Source: CAVSRC01 sp963743015 (GTDB taxonomy: Bacteria; Pseudomonadota; Alphaproteobacteria; Rhizobiales; Kaistiaceae). From it: a stretch of 64,000 nucleotides of DNA. Shown one piece after another: positions 1-8,510 of the stretch. A model generated the notes under the pieces. It did not search any database and had not been told where the DNA came from. It saw only the letters and a list, made by a program, of their open reading frames with translations. The stretch spans positions 434,001 through 498,000 of the forward strand of contig CAVUOD010000014.1 of the NCBI GenBank assembly GCA_963743015.1, written 5' to 3'. The stretch's first letter is position 1, and every line of letters starts with the position of its first letter. The position numbers and the translations under genes were made by a program.

Positions 1-6
1 GGACGC

Positions 7-1449
7 ATGCCTGCCCGCGCCTGGCTTGGTGGCCTGACCCGCGGCGGGGCGTCGTATTTTGCGATTGTGGCAGGCGGGACGGCATTGGCCGTCGCGGTGC
101 TGGCGATGGCCCTGCTGGCTACGTCCGCGGGCACCGACCCGGCCGTGGCTCAGCGGCTCGATACGCAGGCGCTGCACTACCTTGGCGCCTTCCGTCTGCC
201 CGAGGGTGGCCAGCGGCCCAGGACATTCGAGTATGGCGGCAACGCCATGACCTTCAGGCCGGACGGCGACGCCTCCGGGCCGCGTGACGGATTTCCCGGA
301 TCGCTTTTCATCACCGGCCACGAGCGCATACCCTACGGCGAAGTGCCGGATGGCGATCAGATTGCCGAGGTGACGATCCCCAGGCCGGTCCTTTCGAGAG
401 ACCCGGCGGCACTTCCCCGCGCGCGCTTCGTGCAGCCCTTCCAGGATGTCGCCAAGGGCCACTTCAGGGCCTTCGAAGAAATCCCCACAATCGGATTGCA
501 GTACCTGAACGTGCCGGAGACCGGCCCGCGGATTCATGTCGCCTGGGGCCAGCATTTCGAACCGGAGACGCCGGCCGGCACCCATGGCTGGTTCAGTCCG
601 GACCTGTCGCATCCCGACTTCAAGGGCGAATGGTTCCTGGCGGATCGCTCCTTCTACGCGATCAACGGCTACATGTTTGCGATTCCAAAGGCGTGGGCGG
701 ATGCGCACGTGGCAGGCCAGCGTCTCGCCACCGGCCGCTACAGGGATGGCGGCTGGTCCGGCATGGGACCGGCGCTGTTCGCCTATGCGCCGTGGCAGGA
801 CGGCAATCCGGCGCCGCCGCCGGGTGCCGAACTGAGGAGCACGCCCTTGCTCCACTATGCGAGTTCTCAGGACACCGACCGGATCGAGGGGGCTCTGACC
901 GGCTATCAGCATCCGGACGACTGGAGCGGTGGGGCGTGGATCACCACGGCGTCGGGCAAGGCGGCGGTCCTGTTCGTTGGCACCAAGGCGACGGGCGCCA
1001 GGTACTGGTACGGCTTCGTCAATCCGGCCGGACCTGATCTGCCCTGCGTCTATGCGCCGGTCGTCGATGAATACACCGCCTGCCGGATGGCCGACGGCAG
1101 CGCCTGCGCGCGCAGCGAGCAGCAGGAGTGCGAGGGCCACGACGACATGCGTGGCTGGTGGAGCAGCCGCTTCGAAGGCCAGTTCATCCTCTACGACCCC
1201 GATGATCTGGCGCGCGTGGCGGCAGGCGAGCTGAAGCCGTGGGAGCCGCAGCCCTATGCCACGCTGGCGATCGACAAATATCTCTATCTGACGCCCTCGC
1301 CGGACGTGGACCAGCTTGTCGGCACGGGCGTGCAGCGCAGGTACCGGACCGGCGGCGTCGCCTTCGACCGGGCGCGCGGCCTACTCTATGTGCTCGAACA
1401 GTTCGCCGACGGAGCGGCCCCTGTCGTCCACACCTGGAAAGCGGATTGA
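7..1449 (+). CDS. Exported or membrane-anchored protein of unknown function
   Basis: This 480-residue protein has a hydrophobic N-terminal segment at about residues 18-45 that looks like a signal peptide or signal anchor, so the mature part is probably periplasmic. The rest is rich in W, Y, G and P. It has recurring blocks such as YLGAFRLPEG, EYGGNAM, GSLFITGHE and GGVAFD, which suggest a beta-propeller-like fold; that is inference. A cysteine cluster at about residues 348-377 (C, C, C, C around CRMADGSACARSEQQEC) could form disulfides. I do not recognise a named family or a catalytic motif. The ATG is only six bases from the window edge, so the ribosome binding site cannot be judged. The start is supported only by the signal-like sequence that follows it. 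Confidence 0.7.
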   Translation: MPARAWLGGLTRGGASYFAIVAGGTALAVAVLAMALLATSAGTDPAVAQRLDTQALHYLGAFRLPEGGQRPRTFEYGGNAMTFRPDGDASGPRDGFPGSLFITGHERIPYGEVPDGDQIAEVTIPRPVLSRDPAALPRARFVQPFQDVAKGHFRAFEEIPTIGLQYLNVPETGPRIHVAWGQHFEPETPAGTHGWFSPDLSHPDFKGEWFLADRSFYAINGYMFAIPKAWADAHVAGQRLATGRYRDGGWSGMGPALFAYAPWQDGNPAPPPGAELRSTPLLHYASSQDTDRIEGALTGYQHPDDWSGGAWITTASGKAAVLFVGTKATGARYWYGFVNPAGPDLPCVYAPVVDEYTACRMADGSACARSEQQECEGHDDMRGWWSSRFEGQFILYDPDDLARVAAGELKPWEPQPYATLAIDKYLYLTPSPDVDQLVGTGVQRRYRTGGVAFDRARGLLYVLEQFADGAAPVVHTWKAD

Positions 1450-1645
1450 TTGTTCCGCCGGGACCGCGAGGCGCAGGACTTGCGTCATTTCTCCAGATGT
1501 CTGCAGGTGCGGCATTGCGGAAGCGCCGCCGGGCCCGAGCGGCTTCCGGATCGTGCGGTGCGGGCGGATATTCGCCGCCCACCTTGCTCCGCCGCGCGGC
1601 GCCACCTAGTTAGCTGTTAGCGACAAGGCTGGGGCGGAACGCTTC

Positions 1646-2524
1646 ATGAGCGACGGACATATTGCGGTGCTGGTGCGCCGTGGCGTGGTGGCGGTCGGCG
1701 GACCCGACGCCGAAAAGTTCCTCAACGATCTGGTGACGGCCGATATCAGCCGTGCCGGCCCGGGACAGGCGGTCTTTGCCGCCCTGCTGACGCCACAGGG
1801 CAAGATCCTGTTCGACTTCGTCATCCTGCGCGACGGCGACCGCTTCCTCTTCGACCTGCCGCGCACGCTTGCCGCCGACTTCGTCAAGCGCATCGGCTTC
1901 TACAGGCTGCGGGCCAAGGTCACGGTCGAGGACATCTCCGCCGAAGCCCGGGTGCTGGCCGTTTGGGGGCCGCAAGGCGTCCATCACATCGACGGCGTGG
2001 CAGCGCCCGACCCGCGTCTGTCGGTGCTCGGCTGGCGGATCATCGCGCCGGCCGATCAGCCGCCGGTGCTCTCCGGCTTCGCGCCTGCAAGCGAAGCGGA
2101 TTACGACGCCCACCGCATCGCGCTCGGTATCCCCGAGGGCGGCATCGACTTCGCCTATGGCGATGCCTTTCCGCACGACACCGACATGGACCAGCTTGCC
2201 GGCGTCGATTTCGGCAAGGGCTGCTATATCGGCCAGGAGGTGGTCTCACGCATGGAGCATCGCGGCACCGCCCGCCGCCGCTTCGTCATCGCCAGGGCGG
2301 CCGATCCCCTCCCCGCCACCGGAACCGAGGTGACCGCCGGCGGCAAGCCGATCGGCACTCTCGGCTCGTCGGCCGGCGAAACAGCACTGGCGCTCGTCCG
2401 CCTCGACCGGGCAAAAGAGGCCAGCGATGCCGGCACGCCAATCACGGCCGGCGATGTGGCGCTCTCCCTGTCGCTCCCCGGCTGGGCGACCTTCGGCTGG
2501 CCGGCGGCGACCGATAAGGACTGA
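1646..2524 (+). CDS. ygfZ: Folate-binding protein YgfZ (GcvT-like)
   Basis: The 292-residue protein is a GcvT-fold, tetrahydrofolate-binding protein of the YgfZ/IBA57 family. In bacteria this family supports assembly or repair of certain iron-sulfur enzymes in the cytoplasm. The family signature K-G-C-Y-x-G-Q-E is intact at residues 191-198 (KGCYIGQE), including the conserved cysteine 193. The N-terminal half carries the folate-binding barrel (FLNDLVTADI, LLTPQGKILFDF). It starts at ATG after a purine-rich GGGGCGGAA stretch. It is followed 57 bases later by an HD hydrolase on the same strand, and the four genes from here to NadQ may be cotranscribed. Iron-sulfur clients in this window that might depend on it (inference) include NadA, IspH, MutY and the radical SAM protein. 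Confidence 0.93.
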   Translation: MSDGHIAVLVRRGVVAVGGPDAEKFLNDLVTADISRAGPGQAVFAALLTPQGKILFDFVILRDGDRFLFDLPRTLAADFVKRIGFYRLRAKVTVEDISAEARVLAVWGPQGVHHIDGVAAPDPRLSVLGWRIIAPADQPPVLSGFAPASEADYDAHRIALGIPEGGIDFAYGDAFPHDTDMDQLAGVDFGKGCYIGQEVVSRMEHRGTARRRFVIARAADPLPATGTEVTAGGKPIGTLGSSAGETALALVRLDRAKEASDAGTPITAGDVALSLSLPGWATFGWPAATDKD

Positions 2525-2581
2525 CAGGCGTCCCGGGAATCGGCGAAACTGAGCGCTGGATACGCCGAGCCCATACGAACC

Positions 2582-3193
2582 ATGCCCAAAAAGGATTCCC
2601 CACCCCGCGCCTGGCAGCGGATGCTCTCCGGCCGCAGGCTCGATCTTCTCGATCCCTCGCCGCTCGATATCGAGATCGCCGATATCGCTCACGGTCTGGC
2701 GCGCGTCGCCCGCTGGAACGGCCAGACCGTCGGCGCGCATGCCTTCTCGGTCGCCCAGCACACGCTTGCCGTGGAGGAGATCACCGGCATTCTCAACCCG
2801 GAGATCGGCGCCGTCGGGCGGCTGGCGGCGATGCTGCACGACGCGCCGGAATATGTGCTCGGCGACCTTATCTCGCCGTTCAAGGCGCTGCTCGGCGGCG
2901 AATATCCGGTGGTCGAGCAGCGGCTGCTGGCCGCTATCCACCTGCGCTTCGGGCTGCCGGTGCCGCTGCCTCAGGCGCTGACTGCCAAGATCAAGCTGGC
3001 CGATCGGATTTCAGCCTATTTCGAGGCCGTGGCCCTGGCCGGCTTTGGCGAAGCCGAGGCGGCGCGCATATTCGGCCGTCCGCGCGACATCGATGGCGAG
3101 CGCCTGGATCTCGCGCCCTGGCCGGCGGCCCGGGCCGAGCGGCAGTTCCTCAAACGTTTCAAGGTGCTGGCGGCGGCAGCCGAGCGGGCATGA
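2582..3193 (+). CDS. HD-domain phosphohydrolase, YfbR-like
   Basis: This is a 203-residue soluble HD-domain protein. The metal-binding pattern is visible: H60 in SVAQH, H86-D87 in MLHDAPE, E90, and D95 in GDLISPFK. The layout resembles the YfbR group of 5'-deoxynucleotidases, so a nucleotide monophosphate substrate is plausible, but the sequence alone does not fix it. It lies between ygfZ and a tyrosine-phosphatase-like gene on the same strand. A nucleotide-salvage or NAD-related job would fit the NadQ regulator two genes downstream; that link is inference. Confidence 0.85.
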   Translation: MPKKDSPPRAWQRMLSGRRLDLLDPSPLDIEIADIAHGLARVARWNGQTVGAHAFSVAQHTLAVEEITGILNPEIGAVGRLAAMLHDAPEYVLGDLISPFKALLGGEYPVVEQRLLAAIHLRFGLPVPLPQALTAKIKLADRISAYFEAVALAGFGEAEAARIFGRPRDIDGERLDLAPWPAARAERQFLKRFKVLAAAAERA

Positions 3194-3259
3194 GCGGGAT
3201 CAATCCCCCGTCATCACGAAAGGCTATACACTGCCGCGCCGATCAACAGGAAATCGCTC

Positions 3260-3775
3260 ATGCCGGCCGTTCACGTCTGCCCCCTCTCCCAGGTTTCGGC
3301 CACCGTCGCGACCTCCGGCGCCAGCCATCTGATCACTCTGATCAACCTGGCGACGCCGGTCACGCGGCCGGATTCGATCCCGGTCGAGAACTATTTGTTC
3401 ATTGGCATCAACGACATCACGGAGCCGGCTGACGGACTGGTTCTGGCCGACGACGATCACGTCAGCAGGCTGATCGATTTCATCGAGGGCTGGGACCAGA
3501 CGCGCCCGCTGGTCGTCCACTGCTATGCCGGCATCAGCCGGTCGACCGCCGCCGCCTTCATCGCGCTGTGCGTGGCGCGGCCGGATCGCGACGAGCGCGC
3601 CATCGCCCAGGCGCTCCGGCGCGCCTCGTCCATCGCCACGCCCAATGCGCGGCTGGTCGCCATCGCCGACCGGCTGCTCGGCCGCGACGGCCGGATGATC
3701 GCCGCGATCGAGGCGATCGGCCGGGGCGAATCGGCCGTGGAGAACGTCCCCTTCGTCGTGGCACTGGAGGATTAG
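3260..3775 (+). CDS. Protein tyrosine/dual-specificity phosphatase-like protein
   Basis: The 171-residue cytoplasmic protein has a cysteine-based phosphatase loop, H-C-Y-A-G-I-S-R-S at residues 87-95. This supplies the C-x5-R signature, with C88 as nucleophile and R94 as phosphate binder. An Asp-containing segment NDITEPADG at about 51-59 is a possible general-acid loop. Length and motif fit the bacterial dual-specificity-like phosphatases. The substrate could be phosphotyrosine, a phosphorylated nucleotide or a phosphoinositide-like compound, and cannot be told from sequence. Its TAG stop is immediately followed by the GTG start of NadQ with no gap, so the two are almost certainly cotranscribed and perhaps translationally coupled. 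Confidence 0.85.
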   Translation: MPAVHVCPLSQVSATVATSGASHLITLINLATPVTRPDSIPVENYLFIGINDITEPADGLVLADDDHVSRLIDFIEGWDQTRPLVVHCYAGISRSTAAAFIALCVARPDRDERAIAQALRRASSIATPNARLVAIADRLLGRDGRMIAAIEAIGRGESAVENVPFVVALED

Positions 3776-4765
3776 GTGGTCGTCGACCGGCCGCAGCCGC
3801 CGATCGAGATCGGACTGCATGCGGCGATCGTCGCGGTGGCCGAGCAGCAGCCGCTGATCCTGGTGGTATCGCCGGGCGGCAGCGAGCCGGACAACCTGCC
3901 GTTCGGTCCGTTCAACCCGCTGTCCCACCGGACGTTCGAGGCGGGCTTGCGCGCCTGGGTGGCTGAGCAGACCTCTCTGAAGCTGGGTCACGTCGAGCAG
4001 CTCTATACATTCGGCGATCGCGGACGCCACACGGTGCCCGGTGATACCGGCCCGCATCTGGTCTCGGTCGGCTACCTCGCACTGACCCGCATCAGCGACG
4101 ATTCGCCGGAAGAGCTGGTGCTTGCCCGCGCCCATTGGCGGCGCTGGTATGCGTCCTTCCCGTGGGAGGATTGGCGCGACGGGCGGCCGCCGGTGCTCGA
4201 CGAGGCGATCCTGCCGGCGCTGCACCGCTGGAGCCGGACCGAGCCGTCGTCGGGACCTGCCGAACGACTGCCGCTCGGGCGGCGCGAGCGCGTCCTGCTG
4301 GCCTTCGGCGACGATAGCGCCCGCTGGGACGAGGAGCGGGCGCTCGACCGTTACGAACTGCTCTACGAAGCCGGCCTGGTGGCCGAGGCCGAACGCGATG
4401 GCCGGCCGCTTTTCGACCGCGCCGTCACCCGCCTCACCGGGGCGCCCATGCGTTTCGACCATCGCCGCATCCTGGCCACCGCCATCTCGCGGCTGCGCGC
4501 CAAGCTGAAATACCGCCCGGTGGTCTTCGAGCTGATGGCCGACGCCTTCACGCTCACCGAGCTGCAGCGCACGGTGGAGGCGATCTCCGGCCGTCACCTG
4601 CACAAGCAGAACTTCCGTCGTCTGGTCGAAGGTGCCGCCCTGGTCGAGCCCACCGGCCACACTGCCCCGCAGAGGCGCGGGCGGCCGGCGGCGCTCTTCC
4701 GTTTCCGGCGCGAAATCCTGAAGGAACGCCCGGCGCCCGGCTTCCGCCTGGGCGTCCGGGCGTAA
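3776..4765 (+). CDS. nadQ: NadQ-type NAD biosynthesis regulator (degenerate Nudix plus winged helix)
   Basis: The 329-residue protein has an N-terminal Nudix-like fold (about 10-150). Its Nudix box is degenerate around GPFNPLSHRTFEAGLRAWVAE and lacks the usual REUxEE core, so it probably binds a ligand rather than hydrolysing one. The C-terminal part (about 225-320) is a winged helix of the NrtR kind, with LRAKLKYRPVVFELM, LHKQNFRRLVEG and a basic RRGRPAALFRF wing. This architecture matches the alphaproteobacterial NadQ regulators, which control NAD synthesis genes. nadABC lies about 6 kb downstream here, with a palindrome before nadA. The GTG start directly abuts the phosphatase stop. Assignment to NadQ rather than another NrtR-like regulator is well supported by domain order but not proven. 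Confidence 0.82.
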   Translation: MVVDRPQPPIEIGLHAAIVAVAEQQPLILVVSPGGSEPDNLPFGPFNPLSHRTFEAGLRAWVAEQTSLKLGHVEQLYTFGDRGRHTVPGDTGPHLVSVGYLALTRISDDSPEELVLARAHWRRWYASFPWEDWRDGRPPVLDEAILPALHRWSRTEPSSGPAERLPLGRRERVLLAFGDDSARWDEERALDRYELLYEAGLVAEAERDGRPLFDRAVTRLTGAPMRFDHRRILATAISRLRAKLKYRPVVFELMADAFTLTELQRTVEAISGRHLHKQNFRRLVEGAALVEPTGHTAPQRRGRPAALFRFRREILKERPAPGFRLGVRA

Positions 4766-4777
4766 GGCTTCTGTCGG

Positions 4778-5248
4778 TTACTGAACCGGCGCCGGCGTCG
4801 CAATGACCAGCTTGCCGTCCTTCTCGGCGATGAAGGATTCGTCGGTGCTGTTCGATTCGCCGTTGGCGTCCTTCACGTGAATCTTCACGACCAGCTTCTT
4901 GTAGGGTTTCGGCACCAGGACGAACTTGCCGCCCGCCGGACCGTCCATGGGCTCGCTGGCCTTGGTCTGCTCGTCGGCGGTCAGATCACGCAGGCCGATC
5001 TCGGTGATCGTGCCGCCGAAATCGGCCGTCATCATCTGGCCGTAAAACTCGAGCGCCATGGGATCTGCGCCTTCCGTGTAGAGAAGCGCCTTGAGGGCCT
5101 CGCCGTCCTGGGACTCGTAGGCATGTCGGTAGGTATCGACGAAAGCCTGCTCCTGCTCGGCCGTAGCCGCGCGGGATGGGCCGGAGGACAGGCTGGCAAG
5201 CACCATGACGGCGACCAACGGAGCGCCGATCCGCAGCAGTCTCAACAT
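4778..5248 (-). CDS. Small secreted protein of unknown function
   Basis: This 156-residue protein has a clear signal peptide: a basic N-terminus, a hydrophobic stretch at about 8-20 and an SRA-A type cleavage site near residue 28. It is therefore probably periplasmic. The mature part (about 125 residues) begins with EQEQAFVDTYRHAYESQDG, which resembles the opening helix of NTF2/SnoaL-like folds, but there is no catalytic signature I recognise. It is convergent with NadQ (13-base gap) and divergent from ppdK. The function is unknown. Confidence 0.75.
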   Translation of the reverse strand: MLRLLRIGAPLVAVMVLASLSSGPSRAATAEQEQAFVDTYRHAYESQDGEALKALLYTEGADPMALEFYGQMMTADFGGTITEIGLRDLTADEQTKASEPMDGPAGGKFVLVPKPYKKLVVKIHVKDANGESNSTDESFIAEKDGKLVIATPAPVQ

Positions 5249-5610
5249 CTTCTTGTATCTTTCTCAGGTTGCAGAACGTCACCGCAGTCTTCGCGGCAGA
5301 AGGCTCCCCAACCCCGATTGCCGCCAACTGCCTGTCCCGGTCGAGACGGCCGCGCCGAGGCTTCGTCATGCCCTATCGAAGGGTCAGAGACCGCCGGCGG
5401 TTCCGTCCGTGCCGGGACCGCGTCCTTGGCGCATCCCCGGCGCGACATTGCATGGCGCCACGACGCCCGGCAAGTGCTCCAGATCACAGGCAGTAGAGGC
5501 TGAAATCCAGCCGGCCGCCTAGCCGTTGACCTGCATCAAGGCCCGATTAACCCCCCTGTGGTTTGTGGCGGGCGATAAACTATCTCCCACCTCAGACTGC
5601 GGGTTTTCTC
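5249..5610. other. Intergenic region between divergent genes, no gene seen
   Basis: This 362-base gap separates the leftward secreted-protein gene from the rightward ppdK gene and must hold both promoters. No open frame here looks coding. A TTGACC at about 5525 and an AT-richer stretch at 5545-5590 could be promoter parts for ppdK, but spacing is not convincing. No riboswitch or strong hairpin was recognised. Confidence 0.4.
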
Positions 5611-8295
5611 ATGACTAAATGGGTTTATTCCTTCGGCGGCGGCAAGGCCGATGGCAACGCAGAAATGCGGAACCTCCTCGGCGGCAAGGGCGCCAACCTC
5701 CACGAGATGTCGAACCTCGGGCTGCCGGTGCCCCCCGGCTTCACGATTACCACCGAGGTCTGCACCTACTTCTATGCGAACGATCGCAAATACCCGGATG
5801 ATCTGAAAGCCCAGGTCGAGGAAGCTGTCGCCAAGATGGGCAAGCTCGTCGGCCACACCTTCGGCGACGAGAAGGACCCGCTTCTGGTTTCGGTCCGCTC
5901 CGGCGCCCGCGCCTCCATGCCCGGCATGATGGACACCGTCCTCAACCTCGGCCTCAACGACAAGACCGTCGAAGTGGTTGCGGCACGCGCCGACAAGCGC
6001 TTCGCCTACGATTCCTATCGCCGCTTCGTCCAGATGTACGGCCATGTCGTGCTCGACCTCGACGCCGACCTGTTCGAAGAAAAGCTTGGCGAATACAAGG
6101 AAAAGCGCGGCTACAACCTCGACACCGAAATGACCGGTGACGACTGGAAGACGATGGCGGAGACCTTCAAGGCCATCATCCTGAAAGAATTGGGCAAGCC
6201 GTTCCCGCAGGATCCCAAGGATCAGCTCTGGGGCGCGATCGGCGCGGTGTTCGGTTCATGGATGGGCGCCCGCGCGGTGACCTATCGCCGCATTCACGAA
6301 TTGCCGGGCGACTGGGGCACGGCGGTCAACGTCCAGGCGATGGTGTTCGGCAACACCGGCGAGAATTCGGCGACCGGCGTGGCATTCACCCGCAACCCGG
6401 CCACCGGCGAGCGCGCGCTCTACGGCGAGTTCCTGGTCAACGCCCAGGGCGAAGACGTGGTCGCCGGCATCCGCACGCCGCAGGACATCACCGAAGCCGC
6501 CCGCAAGCAGGCCGGCTCCGACCGCCCCTCGCTCGAGGCCGTGATGCCCGAAGCCTTCACGAAGTTCGCCGGCTATTGCGGCGTCCTTGAGAAGCACTAT
6601 CGCGACATGCAGGACATGGAGTTCACGATCGAGGACGGGCGCCTGTGGATGCTGCAGACCCGCAACGGCAAGCGCACCACCAAGGCTGCCCTCAAGATCG
6701 CCATCGACATGGCAGACGAAGGGCTGATCACCAAGGAAGAGGCGGTGCTGCGCATCGAGCCGGCCGGCCTCGACCAGCTGCTCCACCCGACCATCGACCC
6801 GAAGGCGAAGCGCGACCTGGTCGCCACCGGCCTGCCGGCTTCGCCCGGCGCGGCTTCCGGTGAATGCGTCTTCAATTCGGACGAGGCCGAGGCGCTCAAG
6901 GCTCAGGGTCACAAGGTGGTCCTGGTCCGCGTCGAGACCAGCCCGGAAGACATCAACGGCATGCATGCCGCAGAGGGCATCCTCACCGCCCGTGGTGGCA
7001 TGACAAGCCACGCGGCCGTTGTCGCCCGCGGCATGGGCAAGCCCTGCGTCTCCGGCGCCGGCGGCATCCGCGTCGACTACAATGCCCAGACGATGACGGC
7101 CAGCGGCCGCACGTTCAAGAAGGGCGACATGATCACCATCGATGGCAGCAGCGGCGAAGTGCTTGCCGGTCTGGTGGCGATGCGCGAGCCGGAGCTCTCC
7201 GGTGACTTCGCCCGGCTGATGGAGTGGGCCGACGGCGCCCGCCGCATGAAGGTCCGTGCCAACGCCGAGACGCCGATGGACGCCAAGGCAGCGCGTTCTT
7301 TCGGCGCCGAGGGCATCGGCCTGTGCCGTACCGAGCACATGTTCTTCGATGCCGCCCGTATCGTCGCGGTGCGCGAGATGATCCTCGCCGATACGCAGGA
7401 AGACCGCCGCAAGGCGCTCGCCAAGATCCTGCCGATGCAGAAGGGCGACTTCGTCGAGCTGTTCGAGATCATGAAGGGTCTGCCGGTGACCATCCGCCTG
7501 CTCGACCCGCCGCTCCACGAGTTCCTGCCCAAGACCGACGAGGAGATCGAAGAGGTCGCCAAGTCGATGAACGTCTCGGCGGAGAAGCTGCGTGACCGCG
7601 CGGTCGCCCTGCACGAGTTCAACCCGATGCTCGGCCTGCGCGGCTGCCGTCTCGACGTGGCCTATCCTGAGATCGGCGAGATGCAGGCGCGCGCCATCTT
7701 CGAAGCCGCCTTCGAGGTGGCCAAGAAGTCGGGCGAGTCGATCATCCCCGAGATCATGGTGCCGCTGGTCGCGACCAAGGCCGAACTCGATCTGGTCAAG
7801 GGCCTCATCGACAAGACCTACAAGGAAGTGTCCAAGGAGTACGGCAAGACGCTCGAGTACCAGGTGGGCACGATGATCGAGCTGCCGCGGGCGGCCCTGC
7901 AGGCCGGCAAGATCGCCGAGTCTGCCGAGTTCTTCTCCTTCGGCACCAACGACCTGACACAGACCACGTTCGGCATCTCGCGCGACGATGCCGCCGGCTT
8001 TCTGGGGGCCTATCTCTCGGCCAACATCCTGCCCGGCGACCCCTTCGTGTCGATCGACCAGGACGGCGTCGGCGAACTGGTGCAGATCGCGGCCGAGCGC
8101 GGCCGTGCCACCCGCGGCAAGCTGAAGCTCGGCATCTGCGGCGAGCACGGCGGCGATCCGGCCTCGGTCAAGTTCTGCGACAAGGTCGGCCTGGACTACG
8201 TGTCCTGCTCGCCGTTCCGGGTGCCGATCGCGCGTCTGGCCGCTGCCCAGGCGACGATCGTGGCAAAGGGCGCCAAGGCGTCGAGCACCGCCTGA
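5611..8295 (+). CDS. ppdK: Pyruvate, phosphate dikinase
   Basis: The 894-residue enzyme interconverts pyruvate, ATP and phosphate with PEP, AMP and diphosphate in the cytoplasm. It links the TCA cycle and pyruvate to gluconeogenesis. The N-terminal ATP-grasp part begins MTKWVYSFGGGKADGN and contains the conserved TRNPATGE block. The central phosphohistidine swivel domain has GGMTSHAAVVARG with catalytic H467. The C-terminal PEP/pyruvate barrel has GICGEHGGDP and the catalytic-cysteine segment SCSPFRVPIARL. Length is normal for the family. An upstream in-frame ATG at 5563 would add 16 residues with no family match, so I chose 5611, although its ribosome binding site is weak. It is monocistronic and ends in a strong terminator. 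Confidence 0.96.
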   Translation: MTKWVYSFGGGKADGNAEMRNLLGGKGANLHEMSNLGLPVPPGFTITTEVCTYFYANDRKYPDDLKAQVEEAVAKMGKLVGHTFGDEKDPLLVSVRSGARASMPGMMDTVLNLGLNDKTVEVVAARADKRFAYDSYRRFVQMYGHVVLDLDADLFEEKLGEYKEKRGYNLDTEMTGDDWKTMAETFKAIILKELGKPFPQDPKDQLWGAIGAVFGSWMGARAVTYRRIHELPGDWGTAVNVQAMVFGNTGENSATGVAFTRNPATGERALYGEFLVNAQGEDVVAGIRTPQDITEAARKQAGSDRPSLEAVMPEAFTKFAGYCGVLEKHYRDMQDMEFTIEDGRLWMLQTRNGKRTTKAALKIAIDMADEGLITKEEAVLRIEPAGLDQLLHPTIDPKAKRDLVATGLPASPGAASGECVFNSDEAEALKAQGHKVVLVRVETSPEDINGMHAAEGILTARGGMTSHAAVVARGMGKPCVSGAGGIRVDYNAQTMTASGRTFKKGDMITIDGSSGEVLAGLVAMREPELSGDFARLMEWADGARRMKVRANAETPMDAKAARSFGAEGIGLCRTEHMFFDAARIVAVREMILADTQEDRRKALAKILPMQKGDFVELFEIMKGLPVTIRLLDPPLHEFLPKTDEEIEEVAKSMNVSAEKLRDRAVALHEFNPMLGLRGCRLDVAYPEIGEMQARAIFEAAFEVAKKSGESIIPEIMVPLVATKAELDLVKGLIDKTYKEVSKEYGKTLEYQVGTMIELPRAALQAGKIAESAEFFSFGTNDLTQTTFGISRDDAAGFLGAYLSANILPGDPFVSIDQDGVGELVQIAAERGRATRGKLKLGICGEHGGDPASVKFCDKVGLDYVSCSPFRVPIARLAAAQATIVAKGAKASSTA

Positions 8296-8332
8296 TCAGG
8301 GCCACGCAATCGCCCTGACTGAAACGCATTGT

Positions 8333-8376
8333 CGCCCCCTTTGGCGGGTTTCCTCCGCCAGAGGGGGCGATTTTTT
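8333..8376 (+). terminator. Rho-independent terminator of ppdK
   Basis: A long GC-rich stem (CGCCCCCTTTGGCGG pairing with CCGCCAGAGGGGGCG around a short GTTTCCT loop) is followed at once by a run of six T. It lies about 38 bases after the ppdK stop and before the next gene. This is the clearest intrinsic terminator in the window. Confidence 0.92.
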
Positions 8377-8396
8377 GTTCGAAACCCGGTCGCGGC

Positions 8397-8419
8397 ATTA
8401 ACCGAGTTTCAAGGTTAAT
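8397..8419. promoter_or_regulatory. Inverted repeat ATTAACC-N9-GGTTAAT upstream of cell wall hydrolase
   Basis: A perfect 7-base inverted repeat with a 9-base spacer lies between the ppdK terminator and the cell wall hydrolase, about 90 bases before its start. The arms contain TTAAC, the half-site used by the alphaproteobacterial cell-cycle regulator CtrA, but the spacing and orientation are not the classical TTAA-N7-TTAA. It is a candidate operator only. Confidence 0.4.
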
Positions 8420-8510
8420 CCCCCATCACTGGACAATCCTGGGGCAGCGCAACTGCCCGCCCGCCGGGTTTGGTTGCGCTCAGTGTCAGTGGCGTGAGTG
8501 GAGTAACCGC

